Shown here: positions 29,070 through 37,020 of the stretch, piece after piece | Layout: every line of letters begins with the position of its first letter | Position numbering within the stretch: the stretch's first letter is position 1 | Origin: Rhodanobacteraceae bacterium | Lineage (GTDB): Bacteria; Pseudomonadota; Gammaproteobacteria; Xanthomonadales; Xanthomonadaceae | Reading direction: 5' to 3' | Length of the DNA: 64,000 bases | NCBI GenBank assembly: GCA_024233975.1 | Contig: JACKOX010000011.1 | Location: 1-64,000, forward strand | Translations under genes and position numbers: made by a program | The notes under the pieces: model-generated | Seen by the model: the letters and a program-made list of their open reading frames with translations, nothing else | Database searches by the model: none | Told to the model about the DNA's origin: nothing

Positions 29070-29303
29070 TCATTGCTTCACGAGCTCTAACTGGACGTCC
29101 GTTGACTTGAACGAATGAAGCCAGAGACATGTCCCGTCGTCAGCGGTGCACTCGAGCTCATAGCCCGGCGGGTCAGAATAGACCTCAACTACACAAGCGA
29201 TGTCACCCACGCGCGGTGGCCGTCGGCTAATTCCGTCGTCTTCAGCGCTTGGTGGGACGCAAAAGCCAAGCACCCTGACCACGCTGTATTGGGGAAACTG
29301 CAT
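29070..29303 (-). CDS. DUF4926-like small protein
   Basis: A 77-residue protein starting at ATG 29303 with a GAGGG site 8 bp upstream. The pattern VVRVLGF...RPPRVGDIACVVEVYSDPPGYELEC...DGTCLWLHSF fits the DUF4926 type of small beta-barrel protein (G-D-x-G-x-V-V-E-V, then V-E-x-x-x-x-D-G). Such genes occur singly or near polymorphic-toxin and toxin-antitoxin loci; the molecular role is unknown. It is 94 bp upstream of the small acidic protein gene, same strand, in the AT-richer block. Confidence 0.6.
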   Translation of the reverse strand: MQFPQYSVVRVLGFCVPPSAEDDGISRRPPRVGDIACVVEVYSDPPGYELECTADDGTCLWLHSFKSTDVQLELVKQ

Positions 29304-29507
29304 GACAGAACCCTCAACTACCGGACTGCATTTATCGCCCCGGTCTGGAGATATGGTCAGGATATTACCGAACCCCCGCTGACCGCGATTTCCACCTGCG
29401 GGAACTCAACCTCGATTCCCCGGTCTCGTGCCTGACCGCGTCCGTGACGCAACCATTCCTCGCCGATGGGCATCTGTCGGTGAAACGTGAGGGGATTCGC
29501 CTTGAAA

Positions 29508-30524
29508 ATGAGCAAGCCGACCCGGGTGCTGACCTGGATCTTCGTGGCGCTGGGCGCCGTGGCCGCGGTGGCGGTGCTGTTCCACGAGCCGCTGCTGGCG
29601 GCCTTCAACGCCAATCCGGCGTTCAACGGCTTGATCCTCGCCGTGTTCGCGGTCGGCATCCTGGTGAATCTGCGGCAGGTCGCGCGGCTGCAGCGCGAGG
29701 TGCGCTGGATCGAGGCCTTTCGCCGCAGCGATCCGGATCGCGCGCCCAAGGAACCGCCGGTGCTGCTGCGACCAATGGCGCAGATGCTGGCCGGTCGTTC
29801 GCGTCAGGCGAACTCGCTGTCGCCGGCATCGACCCGCTCCATCCTCGACACGGTTTATCTTCGCCTTGAGGAATCGCGCGACCTGTCGCGCTACCTGATC
29901 GGCCTGCTGATCTTCCTCGGTCTGCTCGGCACCTTTTGGGGCCTGCTGCGCACGATTGCGTCGGTGGGTGACATCATTGCCGGCCTGTCCGCCGGCAGCG
30001 ACGCGCTGGCCATGTTCGACACGCTGAAGGAACAGCTGCGCGAGCCGCTGTCCGGCATGGCAACCAGCTTCTCCACCTCGCTGTTCGGCCTGGCCGGTTC
30101 GCTGGTGGTGGGCTTCCTCGACCTGCAGACCGGCGCGGCGTCGAACCGTTTCTACAACGAGCTGGAGGAATGGCTGTCGGGCATGACGCGCCTGAGCTCC
30201 GGTTCGGCGATTGGCGATGGCGAAGGCGCCAGCGTGCCGGCCTACGTGCAGGCGCTGCTGGAGCAGACCGCCGATGGCCTGGAGCGCATGCAGCGCGCGC
30301 TGGTCGAATCCGACCGCGAGCGTCGCGGCAGCGCTGAGCAGATGGCAGAACTCAGCGCACAATTGGCACGCCTCGCCGACAGCCAGATCGAATTGAAAAA
30401 CGCGGTGGCGCGGATGTCGCAGGGCGACAGCCAATCCGGCATCAACGACGACTTGCGCGCCGAGTTCCGTCTGCTGTCGCGCACGATCGCGGCGGCGATG
30501 AACGGCAAGCAGGCCAGCAGCTAA
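29508..30524 (+). CDS. MotA/TolQ/ExbB-like motor subunit with coiled-coil tail
   Basis: A 338-residue inner-membrane protein with four membrane helices (about 7-25, 40-58, 125-147, 180-203). The loops GLLGTFWGLLRTIASVGD and SFSTSLFGLAGSLVVGFLD match the conserved proton-channel helices of TolQ, ExbB and MotA. The C-terminal ~90 residues form a cytoplasmic coiled coil (ERMQRALVESDRERRGSAEQ and on). ATG 29508 is used; TTG 29502 and GTG 29487 are closer to the GAGGGG site. It is followed 3 bp later by the MotB-like gene. There are no flagellar or TolAB/Pal genes nearby, so this is a non-flagellar ion-driven stator; the load it drives is unknown. Confidence 0.85.
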   Translation: MSKPTRVLTWIFVALGAVAAVAVLFHEPLLAAFNANPAFNGLILAVFAVGILVNLRQVARLQREVRWIEAFRRSDPDRAPKEPPVLLRPMAQMLAGRSRQANSLSPASTRSILDTVYLRLEESRDLSRYLIGLLIFLGLLGTFWGLLRTIASVGDIIAGLSAGSDALAMFDTLKEQLREPLSGMATSFSTSLFGLAGSLVVGFLDLQTGAASNRFYNELEEWLSGMTRLSSGSAIGDGEGASVPAYVQALLEQTADGLERMQRALVESDRERRGSAEQMAELSAQLARLADSQIELKNAVARMSQGDSQSGINDDLRAEFRLLSRTIAAAMNGKQASS

Positions 30525-30527
30525 ATC

Positions 30528-31658
30528 ATGAGTCTGATCGCCGCCCGCCGCCGACGCGGCATGGATTTCTGGCCCGGCTTCGTCGACGCGCTGTCCGCGC
30601 TGCTGATGGTGCTGGTGTTCTTGCTGCTGGTGTTCAGCATCGGTCAGTTCGTGCTGTCCGATGCGCTGTCCGGCCGCGACAAGACCATTGACCAGCTCAA
30701 CGCCGAGCTGTCGCAGCTGGCAAAGACGCTGTCGATGGAGCAGAGCGACAAGGCCGCAGCGCTCAATCGCATCCGCGAGCTGGCGGCCACGCTCAGCAGC
30801 ACCTCTGAATCGCGCAACGCCTTTGCCGCACAGCTCAAGACCACGCAGGGCGAACTCGACACCGCACACGGCACGCTGGAGCAGAACGAGGAGGAGATGA
30901 ACCGCCTCGGCGCCGACCTGGCCAGCCTGCAGGCGCTGAAGGTGCAGCTGGAATCCGAGATCGCCGCGCGCCTGGCCGAGCTGGAGGAGAACAAGGACAA
31001 GCTGGCCGTGCAGACCGAGCTGTCGGCGAAGTCGGCGGCGCAGGTCGAGCTGTTGAATCGCCAGCTGGCCGCCGTGCGTCAACAGCTGGCGGATATCTCC
31101 GAGGCGCTGGAAATCGCGAAGTCGGAGAACGTCAGCAAGGACGTGCAGATCGAGAACCTCGGCAAGGAACTGAACCTGGCGCTGGCCAACCGCGTGAACC
31201 AGCTGGCCAAGTACCGCTCCGAGTTCTTCGGCCGCCTGCGCGAAGTGCTGGGCAACCGCGAGGACATCCAGATCGTTGGCGACCGCTTCGTGGTGCCATC
31301 GGGCCTGCTGTTCCCGAGCGCGTCGGACGAGTTGAGCACGACTGGCGAAGCGCAGCTGTCGCGCCTGGCCAGCACGCTGGCGGAATTGAGCAGCGAGATT
31401 CCCTCGGACATCGACTGGGTGCTGCGCATCGACGGCCACACCGACAAGCGGCCGATCAGCACGGCGCGCTTCCCGTCCAACTGGGAGCTGTCCACCGCGC
31501 GCGCCATCGCCATCGTGAAGTATCTGGTGACGCACGGCATTCCCGCCGATCACCTGTCCGCGAATGGCTTCGGCGAGTTCCAGCCGCTGGACCCGAACGA
31601 CAACGAAGTCGCTTACGCGCGCAATCGGCGTATCGAGATCCAGCTGACGAATCGTTGA
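30528..31658 (+). CDS. MotB/OmpA-like motor subunit with long coiled coil
   Basis: A 376-residue partner of the MotA/TolQ-like protein. A single N-terminal membrane helix follows a basic tail; the block DFWPGFVDALSALLMVLVFL carries D20, aligning with the proton-carrying Asp of MotB. Residues ~45-220 are a long coiled coil rich in Leu, Ala, Glu and Gln. The last ~130 residues are an OmpA peptidoglycan-binding domain (LRIDGHTDKRP, NWELSTARAIAIVKYL, GFGEFQPLDPNDNE, NRRIEI). It is longer than flagellar MotB (~310) because of the coiled coil. It recalls ZorB of Zorya defence, but no zorC or zorD-like helicase gene follows. Same operon as the upstream gene. Confidence 0.87.
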   Translation: MSLIAARRRRGMDFWPGFVDALSALLMVLVFLLLVFSIGQFVLSDALSGRDKTIDQLNAELSQLAKTLSMEQSDKAAALNRIRELAATLSSTSESRNAFAAQLKTTQGELDTAHGTLEQNEEEMNRLGADLASLQALKVQLESEIAARLAELEENKDKLAVQTELSAKSAAQVELLNRQLAAVRQQLADISEALEIAKSENVSKDVQIENLGKELNLALANRVNQLAKYRSEFFGRLREVLGNREDIQIVGDRFVVPSGLLFPSASDELSTTGEAQLSRLASTLAELSSEIPSDIDWVLRIDGHTDKRPISTARFPSNWELSTARAIAIVKYLVTHGIPADHLSANGFGEFQPLDPNDNEVAYARNRRIEIQLTNR

Positions 31659-31664
31659 TGACGG

Positions 31665-31680
31665 CGGGACTCAGGTCCCG
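31665..31680. terminator. Small hairpin between convergent genes
   Basis: A perfect 6-bp stem CGGGAC / GTCCCG with a TCAG tetraloop spans the stop of the minus-strand phosphopantetheinyl transferase gene (31671-31673) and lies 6 bp after the MotB-like stop. There is no T-run; it is a possible weak bidirectional terminator. Confidence 0.4.
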
Positions 31681-32375
31681 CTGTCTTCCAGCCGGAAAAG
31701 TCGCAAGCGTTCGAAACGGCCGCGCAAGGCGATGGTGGCGAGGAAGCCGTCTTCCGGTAGCTTCAGCGTGAGAAAGCGCCAGTCGTCGGCTGTGCCGGCT
31801 TCGTCCGGTATGTTTCTCGGCGTCGGGTTTCCTTCGTTGATCGCGAAGGCCCAACGATGCATGTGCCCGCCGAGACCGGTGCCGGTCGCCTTGCAGGCGG
31901 CTTCTTTCGCCGTCCAAAGCTGCAGGAAATGCTGCTTTCCCGCTTCGTCATCCATTGCGTTGATCGCGGCGGCTTCCTCGGGCGCGAAATAGCGTTCCGC
32001 CAGCTCGCGATGTCGCAATCGCCGATTCGACCGTTCCACGTCCACGCCAACGCGTAGCGTGCGACTCACCAGCACCAGGCTGTGTCCGGCACTGTCGCTG
32101 AGATTGAAGTCGGGGCTGCGTGGTTTGCCGTGGGCATCCGCAAGAAATGGCCGGCCGCGTTCCTCGCGACCGAGCCTCAACGCGTCGGAGTCTTCATCGA
32201 CATAGGCGCCGAGCAGCCGCTGCAGCAGCGCGTCGAGATAGCGACGACGCTGGACCACGGCTTCGCTGCCACCCACGCACCACCAGGCGTGGACTTCGCC
32301 ATCCGCGAGTTCGGCGACATCGGCCGGATTTGTCAGCGGCCAATGGTCATGGCGGGTGGACGACACGGGAATCAC
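31671..32375 (-). CDS. 4'-phosphopantetheinyl transferase, Sfp type
   Basis: Transfers phosphopantetheine from coenzyme A to a carrier-protein serine. The diagnostic motifs are R-V-G-V-D-V-E (D112, E114, Mg2+ binding) and W-T-A-K-E-A-A-C-K-A-T-G (W154, K157, E158). The N-terminal half has the NLSDSAGHSLV strand expected of the two-domain Sfp/AcpT class, and the length (~234) fits. The start is assigned to GTG 32375, with GGAG 7 bp upstream; GTG 32366 is possible. No polyketide or peptide synthetase gene is in the window, so the carrier is elsewhere. Confidence 0.9.
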   Translation of the reverse strand: MIPVSSTRHDHWPLTNPADVAELADGEVHAWWCVGGSEAVVQRRRYLDALLQRLLGAYVDEDSDALRLGREERGRPFLADAHGKPRSPDFNLSDSAGHSLVLVSRTLRVGVDVERSNRRLRHRELAERYFAPEEAAAINAMDDEAGKQHFLQLWTAKEAACKATGTGLGGHMHRWAFAINEGNPTPRNIPDEAGTADDWRFLTLKLPEDGFLATIALRGRFERLRLFRLEDSGT

Positions 32376-32395
32376 CCGCCGGCTCCACAAAGCAG

Positions 32396-32419
32396 AACGG
32401 CGGCCGAAGCCGCCGTTTT
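32396..32419 (-). terminator. Hairpin terminator with UUCG loop
   Basis: A 9-bp stem AACGGCGGC / GCCGCCGTT closes on a tetraloop that reads C(UUCG)G on the minus strand, an extra-stable fold. It lies 20 bp after the stop of the YeaQ-like gene and just before the transferase start. On the plus strand the same hairpin ends in TTTT. Confidence 0.8.
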
Positions 32420-32439
32420 CGGCCCGTTGCTGCCGCCCA

Positions 32440-32694
32440 TCAGGCTTTCTTGATCAGCCCGATCAGGAACAACACGATCACCGCACCGATGAAGGCGTTG
32501 ATGATCGAACCGACGAAATCTTTCGCGATCACGACGCCGAGACGACTGAGCACCCAGCTGCCCACGAAGGCACCCACGATGCCCACCACGATGTTGCCGA
32601 GAATGCCAAAGCCACGGCCTTTCATGACCAGGCCGGCCAGCCAGCCGGCGATGCCGCCGATCAGACAGACGATCAGAATGCCTTCCAACGTCAT
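32440..32694 (-). CDS. GlsB/YeaQ/YmgE-family membrane protein
   Basis: An 84-residue protein with three hydrophobic helices and glycine-rich turns (IGGIAGWLAGLVMKGRGFG, then LGNIVVGIVGAFVGSWVL). This is the transglycosylase-associated protein family, often induced by general stress; the name is historical and enzyme activity is not shown. The GGGAGG ribosome site 5-6 bp before ATG 32694 is among the strongest in the window, implying high translation. It has its own terminator. Confidence 0.92.
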   Translation of the reverse strand: MTLEGILIVCLIGGIAGWLAGLVMKGRGFGILGNIVVGIVGAFVGSWVLSRLGVVIAKDFVGSIINAFIGAVIVLFLIGLIKKA

Positions 32695-32752
32695 GACAAC
32701 CTCCCTTGAGAAAGATGCAGCCGGTACAGCCTGGGCCAGCGTCCGGTAGGCG

Positions 32753-33040
32753 TCAAGCCGGGTTTGCGGGCGCCTGTTCGTCGTCGTCTTTGCTTTCCGC
32801 CGGCTCCGCTTCGGCCTTGCGCTGCTCGGCCTGTTGGCGGATCTGCGTCAACGTGGCGACATCAACGATCTGGCCCTGGTCACGACTGCGGCCATCCACG
32901 CGGGCAGCCACCAGCGACAGCACGCCAGCCAGCATGAAGACGAGCATGGCGATCAGCAGAATCGTGGCAAAGCCCAGCGACTGCACTTTCAGCAGCAGCG
33001 CAAAACAGACAATTGCGAGGATGAAATAGAGCCAGCGCAT
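32753..33040 (-). CDS. Small two-helix membrane protein with acidic tail
   Basis: A 95-residue protein starting MRWLYFILAIVCFALLL (ATG 33040), with two membrane helices (about 4-20 and 28-48). A hydrophilic tail rich in Gln, Glu, Lys and Ala ends DDDEQAPANPA. The open frame runs further upstream, but only this part has protein-like composition. The family is not recognised. It is 58 bp upstream of the YeaQ-like gene and on the same strand, so both small membrane proteins may be co-expressed. Confidence 0.75.
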   Translation of the reverse strand: MRWLYFILAIVCFALLLKVQSLGFATILLIAMLVFMLAGVLSLVAARVDGRSRDQGQIVDVATLTQIRQQAEQRKAEAEPAESKDDDEQAPANPA

Positions 33041-33137
33041 GTGGTTGACCGCAAAGGGATTAGGCCGAGATTGTAACAGCCGGACGAAGCCGGGGCAGCA
33101 GATTCCCGGACGTTCGTGGCGATGATCAACCCGCGGT

Positions 33138-33845
33138 TCAGCCCGGCTTGCCGAACAGCTGTTCGGCGGGGTTGAACAGCACCCAGCTGGTGGCGATGTA
33201 CTTGTCGCCGCCGCGCGGGCGATTGCCGCGATGGGTATGCGTGAACGTGGTCGGCGCCAGCAGCAGTGAGCCGGTCTTCGGCGTGATCCTGCGCTGCTGG
33301 TAAAGGAATTCGGTTTCGCCTTCAGCGAAACCATCGTTGAGGTACACCGTCCACAGCAGCACTCGATGCAGCGGGTCGATGCTGCCGGCCTTCGGATACA
33401 GCTCGCAGTGCCAGTACGGATAGCCGCCCTGGTCAGCCCGGTAGCGCTGCAGGTTGATCGCACCCGGACGCAGGGTCGCACCAATCAGGCCGGACACGGC
33501 GCGATCATCCATGTCGGCAAAGTCTTCGGCCTCGATGCGCTTGGCCACGCCGGTTTTCGGATCCTGTCGCTGCAGCATCAGCGGCGCGATCAGTGTGTGC
33601 GGATAGCGCCGCAGGTAGGCGATCAACGAACGATGCACGGCCTGGTTGAGCTGTAGCTCGACATCCTGCCACTGCGGCTTGCCGCTGATCTGGATGTCGG
33701 CCGAATCCTTCAGTTCCGGCATCACACCCGAACCCACTGCGCCAGGCACGGATTCGCCGCTCTGCTCGAAGCGCTCGATGATCGCCGCACAGCTCGCTGC
33801 ATCCAGCGCGTCGTCGAACACTTCGATGAAATCGGCCTGCTGCAT
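33138..33845 (-). CDS. 2-oxoglutarate/Fe(II)-dependent oxygenase
   Basis: A 235-residue double-stranded beta-helix enzyme. The iron site is visible as H146-x-E148 (YWHCELYP) in place of the common H-x-D, plus a distal histidine in FTHTHRGN (H203 or H205). The basic residue that binds 2-oxoglutarate should lie in the following RPRGGDKYIATSWVLF strand. The family resembles prolyl-hydroxylase-like 2OG oxygenases; the substrate is unknown. Its start is 24 bp after the fbp stop, so it is probably translated from the fbp message. Confidence 0.83.
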   Translation of the reverse strand: MQQADFIEVFDDALDAASCAAIIERFEQSGESVPGAVGSGVMPELKDSADIQISGKPQWQDVELQLNQAVHRSLIAYLRRYPHTLIAPLMLQRQDPKTGVAKRIEAEDFADMDDRAVSGLIGATLRPGAINLQRYRADQGGYPYWHCELYPKAGSIDPLHRVLLWTVYLNDGFAEGETEFLYQQRRITPKTGSLLLAPTTFTHTHRGNRPRGGDKYIATSWVLFNPAEQLFGKPG

Positions 33846-33869
33846 CGGAATGCCTTCCCCCGGCCGTGC

Positions 33870-34889
33870 TCAGTCGGCTTCGGCGTGATAGGCGGCGGCG
33901 CGTTCCACCTCGTTCTTCGAACCGAGGAACACGGCGATGCGCTGGTGCAGGCCCTGCGGCTGCACGTCGAGGATGCGCTGCGTACCCGTGCTGGCCGCAC
34001 CGCCGGCCTGCTCGACGATGAAGCTCATCGGATTGGCTTCGTAGAGCAGGCGCAGGCGTCCGCCCTTGTCGCGGCATTTGTTGTCCACGGGATACATGAA
34101 GATGCCACCGCGGGTGAGGATGCGATGCACGTCGGCGACCATCGAAGCGACCCAGCGCATGTTGAAGTCCTTGCCGCGCGGGCCTTCCTTGCCCTGCTGC
34201 AGTTCTTCCACGTAACGCCGCACCGGCGGATCCCAGTGGCGACGATTCGACGCGTTGATCGCGAACTCCTGAGTGTCCTCGGGAATCCGCAGGCGACGTT
34301 GCGTGAGCACGAAGCTGCCCAGCTCGCGATCCAGCGTGAACTGGTAGACGCCATCACCCAGGGTCAGCACCAGCAGTGTCGATGGACCATAAACCGTGTA
34401 ACCGGCCGCCACCTGCTGGCTGCCCGGCTGCAGGAAATGCTCGGCATTGGGCTCATCCACGCCCTCCGGGCAACGCAGCACCGAGAAAATGGTGCCCACC
34501 GAGACGTTGACGTCGATATTGCTGCTGCCATCCAGGGGATCGAATACCAGCAGGTAGTTGCCCTTGGGATAGCGGTGCGGGATCAGGTGCGGGTCGTCCA
34601 TTTCCTCGGAGGCGATGGCCGCCAGGTGTCCGCCCCATTCGTTGGCCTGCAGCAGGATTTCGTTGGACAGCACGTCCAGCTTTTTCTGCGCCTCGCCCTG
34701 CACGTTCACCGCGCCGGCATTGCCCAGTACGTTACCCAGCGCACCGCGCCCGACAGCCACGGCAATCGCCTTGCAGGCGCGACCGACCACTTCCAGCAGA
34801 AGGCGCAGGTCGGCATTGATGTGCTGCCGTTCGCGCTGCTGTTCGATCAGGAACTGGGTGAGAGAGATGGGTTTGACGGGCTCGGACAT
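33870..34889 (-). CDS. fbp: Fructose-1,6-bisphosphatase, class I
   Basis: Hydrolyses fructose 1,6-bisphosphate to fructose 6-phosphate in gluconeogenesis. At 339 residues it is the normal class I size. Key blocks are the metal-binding ASEEMDD and LVFDPLDGSSNIDVNVSVG, the substrate-binding ASNRRHWDPP and MVADVHRILTRGG, and the closing LYEANPMSFIVEQAGG. A gluconeogenic enzyme fits growth on peptides or organic acids. It leads a likely two-gene operon with the 2OG oxygenase. Confidence 0.97.
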   Translation of the reverse strand: MSEPVKPISLTQFLIEQQRERQHINADLRLLLEVVGRACKAIAVAVGRGALGNVLGNAGAVNVQGEAQKKLDVLSNEILLQANEWGGHLAAIASEEMDDPHLIPHRYPKGNYLLVFDPLDGSSNIDVNVSVGTIFSVLRCPEGVDEPNAEHFLQPGSQQVAAGYTVYGPSTLLVLTLGDGVYQFTLDRELGSFVLTQRRLRIPEDTQEFAINASNRRHWDPPVRRYVEELQQGKEGPRGKDFNMRWVASMVADVHRILTRGGIFMYPVDNKCRDKGGRLRLLYEANPMSFIVEQAGGAASTGTQRILDVQPQGLHQRIAVFLGSKNEVERAAAYHAEAD

Positions 34890-34985
34890 GTCGACGGCTC
34901 GGCACAGCAGGCAAGGGCGTGCATTATCGCAGAAGCGCGACAGCGGCCCGTCGCCAGCCGACGCGATGACCCTCCGACAACCGGC

Positions 34986-35690
34986 TCAGGGCGTGGCAAA
35001 CAGCTGGGCCGTATCCCGCTCATCGAGCTGGCGCCATTGGCCAGCTTCGAGATCTTCCAGCGCCATTCCGCCAATGCGCTGGCGATGCAGGGATTCCACG
35101 TGGTTGCCGACGGCCGCAAACATGCGGCGCACCTGATGGTAGCGGCCTTCGTGTAGGGTCAGGCGTGCTTCGCGAGGCGAAATCACTTCCAGCTCGGCCG
35201 GCAGCAGCGGCGTGGCTTCCGCTTCCAGCATCAGCGTTCCGCTGGCGAAGGTGGCGGCCTCATCACCGCGCAGGTCTTCGGCCAGCGTGGCGCGATAGAC
35301 CTTGGGCAACCTGGATTTCGGCGAGATGATCCGGTGCAGCAGCGCGCCGTCGTCGGTCATCAGCAACAGGCCGCTGGTATCGCGATCCAGTCGACCCACG
35401 CTGGACAGCGCCGGCTTGCGGACGTGGTAGCGCGGCGGCAGCAGGTCGTAGATCAGACGCCCCTGGTCCTTGTGCGAACAGGTGTAGCCCACCGGCTTGT
35501 GCAGCATCAGCAGGATGCCGGGCGGTGGATCCAATGGTTCGTCCTCCACCAGCACCTTTGATGCATCGATCACGTCATCGGCGTAGAGCACCTCGCCATC
35601 GAGATCGGTGATCAGGCCTTCGCGAAACATGGCCGCCACCTGCTTGCGGCTGCCGTAGCCCAGATTGGCGATCAGGCGCAGCAGCTTCAC
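34986..35690 (-). CDS. rsuA: 16S rRNA pseudouridine synthase RsuA
   Basis: Makes pseudouridine 516 of 16S rRNA in E. coli. The 234-residue protein has an N-terminal S4-like RNA-binding region (LLRLIANLGYGSRKQVAAMF), catalytic D102 in VGRLDRDTSGLLLMTDDG (same number as in E. coli), and the EGRYHQVRRMFAAVGNHV block specific to RsuA. It starts with GTG at 35690, overlapping the TGA of the upstream methyltransferase as GTGA; this overlap decides the start over longer frames. Two rRNA-modifying genes are thus translationally coupled. Confidence 0.95.
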   Translation of the reverse strand: MKLLRLIANLGYGSRKQVAAMFREGLITDLDGEVLYADDVIDASKVLVEDEPLDPPPGILLMLHKPVGYTCSHKDQGRLIYDLLPPRYHVRKPALSSVGRLDRDTSGLLLMTDDGALLHRIISPKSRLPKVYRATLAEDLRGDEAATFASGTLMLEAEATPLLPAELEVISPREARLTLHEGRYHQVRRMFAAVGNHVESLHRQRIGGMALEDLEAGQWRQLDERDTAQLFATP

Positions 35691-36742
35691 CGGCCACCAG
35701 CCTTGCGCGAGCGAACAGCCTCGATGATCTTGAAGCCGCTCTGCTGGGTGATCGTGTTCACCGCGTCGAAGCCGGTATTCAGCGCCAGCTCGTAGGGCAG
35801 GTGGCGATTGGCAACCAGCCAAAGCCGGCCGCCCGGATTGAGAGCATCGGCGGCGACCTCGATGAAGCGCCGACCGATATCCGGCCGCTCGGCGCCGACC
35901 TGCGCATGGAAAGGCGGGTTGCAGACGATCACGTCATAGCGACCCGGCAATCCGCTGGTGACATCGTGCCAGTGACAGGCAATCGGCAATCGCTTCGATT
36001 CGGCATCGAGATTGCGCCGACATAGCGCCAGCGCTCGGGCATCGGCCTCGAAACAGTCCAGCGAAGTGATGCCGGCACAGCGCGACAGCAACTCCGCCGA
36101 CAGATAGCCATAGCCGGCGCCGAGGTCGGCTGCGCGGCCACGCAGATCGCCAGGCAGGCTTTCAGCCAGCAGCTTCGAGGCGACGTCGATGCGATCCCAG
36201 GCAAACACGCCGGGCCGACTGAGGAAGCGACCATCGGCAATCGGTCGTACCGCGTCCAGGTCACGCCACTCGTCCACCAGTGCCGCATTGACCGCATTAC
36301 CCGGCTGGCTCCAGAACACACGGCATTTGTTCTTGGACATCACCGTCAGCGGACCGATCAGCTTCGCCAGATCCGCCTCCGCCGACTTGGCGCCCTCGTC
36401 ATTCGCCTGACAGGCCAGCACCACGCCTCCGTCCGTCAGCCGTGACAGCGCGCGGGCATAAAGGGCACGCGCCTCACTGCGCTGGCGCGGCGGCAACAGC
36501 AGTACCAGCGGAAACCGTCGATCATCCGCCTCGTCAAGAAGGTTGATGCCGGAACGCTGCAGGGCATCGAAGGCCGGCTTGAACCCCTGCTCGGCAACCA
36601 GCCCCGGCAATGGCTGCCGATGCAGCGGCCAGCCGTCGCGCGCATTGAGGAACAGCGCGCCATCCGACGGCCAGGCCACCCGGCCCTCAAACACGGGCAG
36701 CAGCAAGGTCTCCAGCGCGGAATCCTGTACGGCATTTGACAT
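35687..36742 (-). CDS. rsmC: RsmC/RlmG-like rRNA guanine-N2 methyltransferase
   Basis: A 351-residue two-domain enzyme (E. coli RsmC 343). The N-terminal half resembles a degenerate methyltransferase domain. The C-terminal half has motif I AADLGAGYGYLSAELL and the catalytic N-P-P-F motif in VIVCNPPFHAQ, then GGRLWLVANRHLPYE, close to the RsmC ending. RsmC methylates G1207 of 16S rRNA and RlmG a 23S guanine; I cannot separate them with certainty. The start at ATG 36742 (MSNAVQDS) has a weak ribosome site. It is coupled to rsuA by a GTGA overlap. Confidence 0.87.
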   Translation of the reverse strand: MSNAVQDSALETLLLPVFEGRVAWPSDGALFLNARDGWPLHRQPLPGLVAEQGFKPAFDALQRSGINLLDEADDRRFPLVLLLPPRQRSEARALYARALSRLTDGGVVLACQANDEGAKSAEADLAKLIGPLTVMSKNKCRVFWSQPGNAVNAALVDEWRDLDAVRPIADGRFLSRPGVFAWDRIDVASKLLAESLPGDLRGRAADLGAGYGYLSAELLSRCAGITSLDCFEADARALALCRRNLDAESKRLPIACHWHDVTSGLPGRYDVIVCNPPFHAQVGAERPDIGRRFIEVAADALNPGGRLWLVANRHLPYELALNTGFDAVNTITQQSGFKIIEAVRSRKAGGR

Positions 36743-37020
36743 TGAGGCGACATCTCGACGCTTGATGAAGGAGGACCATTCTATCGTCGGCGAGGTCAGG
36801 CCAGCGTCGGCAGGGCCAGACACCGGAACCCCCGGCCGACGGCGCGACGGCATGTTCACGCATCGGTGTATGCTGGCGACGGCGGGACCGTCTCGAAACC
36901 GCCGCCTCCGGTTACTGAGCGGGAAGCCATGCCGTTGGAAGGGGAGACCATGCACGGCACCAGATGCCGGGCGGATCAGGCATCCGCCCGCGACGGCTTT
37001 CGCGACCACGGAACTCCCGA

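Noticed and set aside
29406..31553. A 715-codon open frame antisense to the motor genes
   Set aside because: Its translation is rich in Gln, Arg and His with no recognisable motif, as expected opposite leucine/alanine-rich coiled-coil coding sequence.
29508..31658. A complete Zorya phage-defence system
   Set aside because: Only ZorA/ZorB-like partners are present. The next gene is a phosphopantetheinyl transferase on the other strand, with no zorC, zorD helicase or zorE nuclease. The MotA-like protein is also much shorter than typical ZorA.
33041..33484. N-terminal extension of the small membrane protein at 32753
   Set aside because: The open frame continues upstream, but it overlaps the well-supported 2OG oxygenase and has Arg/Ser/Pro-rich shadow composition. 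The real start is ATG 33040.
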